NCBI GenBank assembly: GCA_036001225.1
Contig: DASYUM010000171.1
Coordinates: forward strand, 1 to 15,874
DNA: 15,874 bases
Source of the DNA: DASYUM01 sp036001225
Lineage (GTDB): Bacteria; Methylomirabilota; Methylomirabilia; Rokubacteriales; DASRDR01
Direction: 5' to 3'
Of the stretch, positions 15,187 through 15,874 are shown piece by piece. Under the pieces are notes generated by a model, which saw only the letters and a list, made by a program, of their open reading frames with translations, was not told where the DNA came from and did not search any database. A program made the translations under genes and the position numbers. Each line of letters begins with the position of its first letter. Within the stretch, counting starts at the first letter, position 1.

Positions 15187-15551
15187 CACGACTTCCGGGT
15201 ACGCGGACCGGAGCGCCTCTTCGCGAGAAACTGCTGCAAGGAGTCCAGGCGGCCTTCCCAGAACGCGCGGTAGTCCTCCACCCAGCGGCTGGCCTGCCGG
15301 AGGGGCGCGGGATTCAAGCGGCAGTGGTGCTCCCGGCCTCGGACTTGACGGTGAACGAGGCCGGCCCGCTCCAGCACCCGGACGTGCTTGGAAACCGCGG
15401 TGAGCGACATGCGGAAGGGCGCGGCGAGCTCCGTCATCGTCGCGCTGGCCCCACGGAGCTGGGCCAGGATGGCCCGCCGCGTGGGATCGCGCAGGGCCGA
15501 GAACACATGGTCGAGCTGGCGACCTGAATCCTGAACCATACGGTTCACCAT
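15186..15551 (-). CDS. ArsR-family winged-helix transcriptional repressor
   Basis: This 121-residue regulator begins with the family signature VFSALRDPTRRAILAQL. A winged helix-turn-helix follows at about residues 36-85, with recognition helix SLTAVSKHVRVLERAGLV and wing VRGREHHCRLNP. It lacks the metal-binding ELCVCD-type motif, so it belongs to the metal-independent, SRPBCC-associated subgroup. The start is uncertain: ATG at 15551 or ATG at 15539, the latter falling inside an operator-like palindrome. It is the first gene of a three-gene minus-strand operon and probably represses it. The signal it senses may be whatever the SRPBCC protein binds (inference). Confidence 0.9.
   Translation of the reverse strand: MVNRMVQDSGRQLDHVFSALRDPTRRAILAQLRGASATMTELAAPFRMSLTAVSKHVRVLERAGLVHRQVRGREHHCRLNPAPLRQASRWVEDYRAFWEGRLDSLQQFLAKRRSGPRTRKS
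15534..15545. promoter_or_regulatory. Operator-like palindrome AACCATACGGTT at the ArsR start
   Basis: This 12-bp near-palindrome has one mismatch. It covers the region of the two candidate start codons of the ArsR gene and resembles the site at 15594-15603. Centres of the two sites are 59 bases apart. It is probably an autoregulatory binding site. Confidence 0.5.
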
Positions 15552-15576
15552 CTACGCTCGCCGGTCCCGGCGCAGT

Positions 15577-15582
15577 TGTCAA
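15577..15582 (-). promoter_or_regulatory. Candidate -35 box TTGACA for the ArsR operon
   Basis: A perfect TTGACA is read on the minus strand between the two operator-like sites. No good -10 box is found at 16-18 bases; the nearest TA-containing hexamer (TAGATG) is 22 bases away, so the promoter is tentative. If used, a repressor bound at either palindrome would block it. Confidence 0.3.
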
Positions 15583-15593
15583 GCGAAAACTCG

Positions 15594-15603
15594 ACCATAT
15601 GGT
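15594..15603. promoter_or_regulatory. Operator-like palindrome ACCATATGGT upstream of ArsR
   Basis: This perfect 10-bp inverted repeat is followed by TTA. It shares the ACCATAyGGT core with the site at 15534-15545. It lies just upstream of the TTGACA box, where a repressor of the ArsR operon would be expected to bind. Confidence 0.55.
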
Positions 15604-15693
15604 TTAGTAGAAGATCGGCGTCGGGCGGTGATGCCGGCCGGCTGCATAACGCTGAACCAGATCGAGGACGGCCCCCAAGGTACGGACCCGCTC

Positions 15694-15702
15694 TGATACG
15701 AT
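15694..15702 (+). promoter_or_regulatory. Candidate extended -10 promoter TGATACGAT
   Basis: TG, one base, then TACGAT forms an extended -10 element about 45 bases before the ATG at 15747. No clear -35 box precedes it. It is a plausible promoter for the gene at the right edge. Confidence 0.35.
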
Positions 15703-15746
15703 GAGGGCCGATTCGCGTCCGCGGTCGCGCGGCGGAAAGGACGGGC

Positions 15747-15874
15747 ATGGCCAGACGGCAGGCGAAGAGAGCGGGGCGCAAGGCCGCGCGAGGGGGCCGG
15801 GACGTCTCGATCCCGGGCGAGCTGGCGCGGGAGATCCGGCCCGATCTGTGGGACCCGCGCGATCCGGCCTTCAA
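15747..15874 (+). CDS. Unrecognised protein, N-terminal part (3' end outside window)
   Basis: An ATG at 15747 follows GGAAAGGA at suitable spacing, and the frame stays open for 42 codons to the window edge. The first 18 residues are rich in Lys and Arg (MARRQAKRAGRKAARGG). Then comes DVSIPGELAREIRPDLWDPR, an ordinary folded-domain-like sequence that I do not recognise. It is divergent from the ArsR operon, with about 195 bases between starts, so the operator-like sites could affect it too. No function is assigned. Confidence 0.6.
   Translation, partial: MARRQAKRAGRKAARGGRDVSIPGELAREIRPDLWDPRDPAF

Overview
The window is very GC-rich bacterial DNA with tightly packed genes, GTG as well as ATG starts, and transport and catabolic gene families typical of soil or sediment bacteria. 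The style (two-domain Fe3+/polyamine-type ABC permeases, SDR, NIPSNAP, amidohydrolase, DUF899, ArsR/SRPBCC pair) would fit Candidatus Rokubacteria/Methylomirabilota or a GC-rich proteobacterial lineage. That is inference only: no taxonomic marker is present.

Layout. (1) 1-3583, plus strand: ABC importer A, with the 3' end of a substrate-binding protein, a fused two-domain permease and an ATPase. (2) 3684-4790: genomic debris. It holds an amidase pseudogene with two frameshifts and a truncated end, about 300 bases with no recognisable gene, a tRNA 3'-end fragment carrying CCA, and the last ~55 codons of a tyrosine recombinase on the minus strand. This reads as the scar of an integrated element. 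(3) 4874-13522, plus strand: one compact cluster with short gaps or overlaps. In order it encodes a short-chain dehydrogenase-like protein lacking all four catalytic tetrad residues, a tandem NIPSNAP protein, ABC importer B (two-domain permease, Tat-exported binding protein, ATPase), a fusion of a cysteine hydrolase with three RidA-like domains, and a metal-dependent amidohydrolase. (4) 13523-13972: more debris, with a perfect 12-bp palindrome, a decayed tRNA-like segment, and fragments resembling the end of an AbiEi antitoxin and the start of an AbiEii toxin. (5) 13973-15551, minus strand: an ArsR repressor - SRPBCC - DUF899 operon with two operator-like palindromes. (6) 15747-15874, plus strand: the start of an unrecognised gene that runs off the window.

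How it may work together (inference): cluster 3 looks like a self-contained uptake and breakdown module for a nitrogen-containing organic compound. The importer brings the compound in, the cysteine hydrolase could cleave a C-N bond, the RidA part may bind or handle a reactive intermediate, and the amidohydrolase would hydrolyse or decarboxylate a product. The substrate cannot be named from sequence. Debris of mobile-element type lies on both sides, so the module may have been carried in horizontally. The most novel items are the hydrolase plus triple-RidA single chain (a possible built-in RidA trimer) and the tetrad-less SDR.
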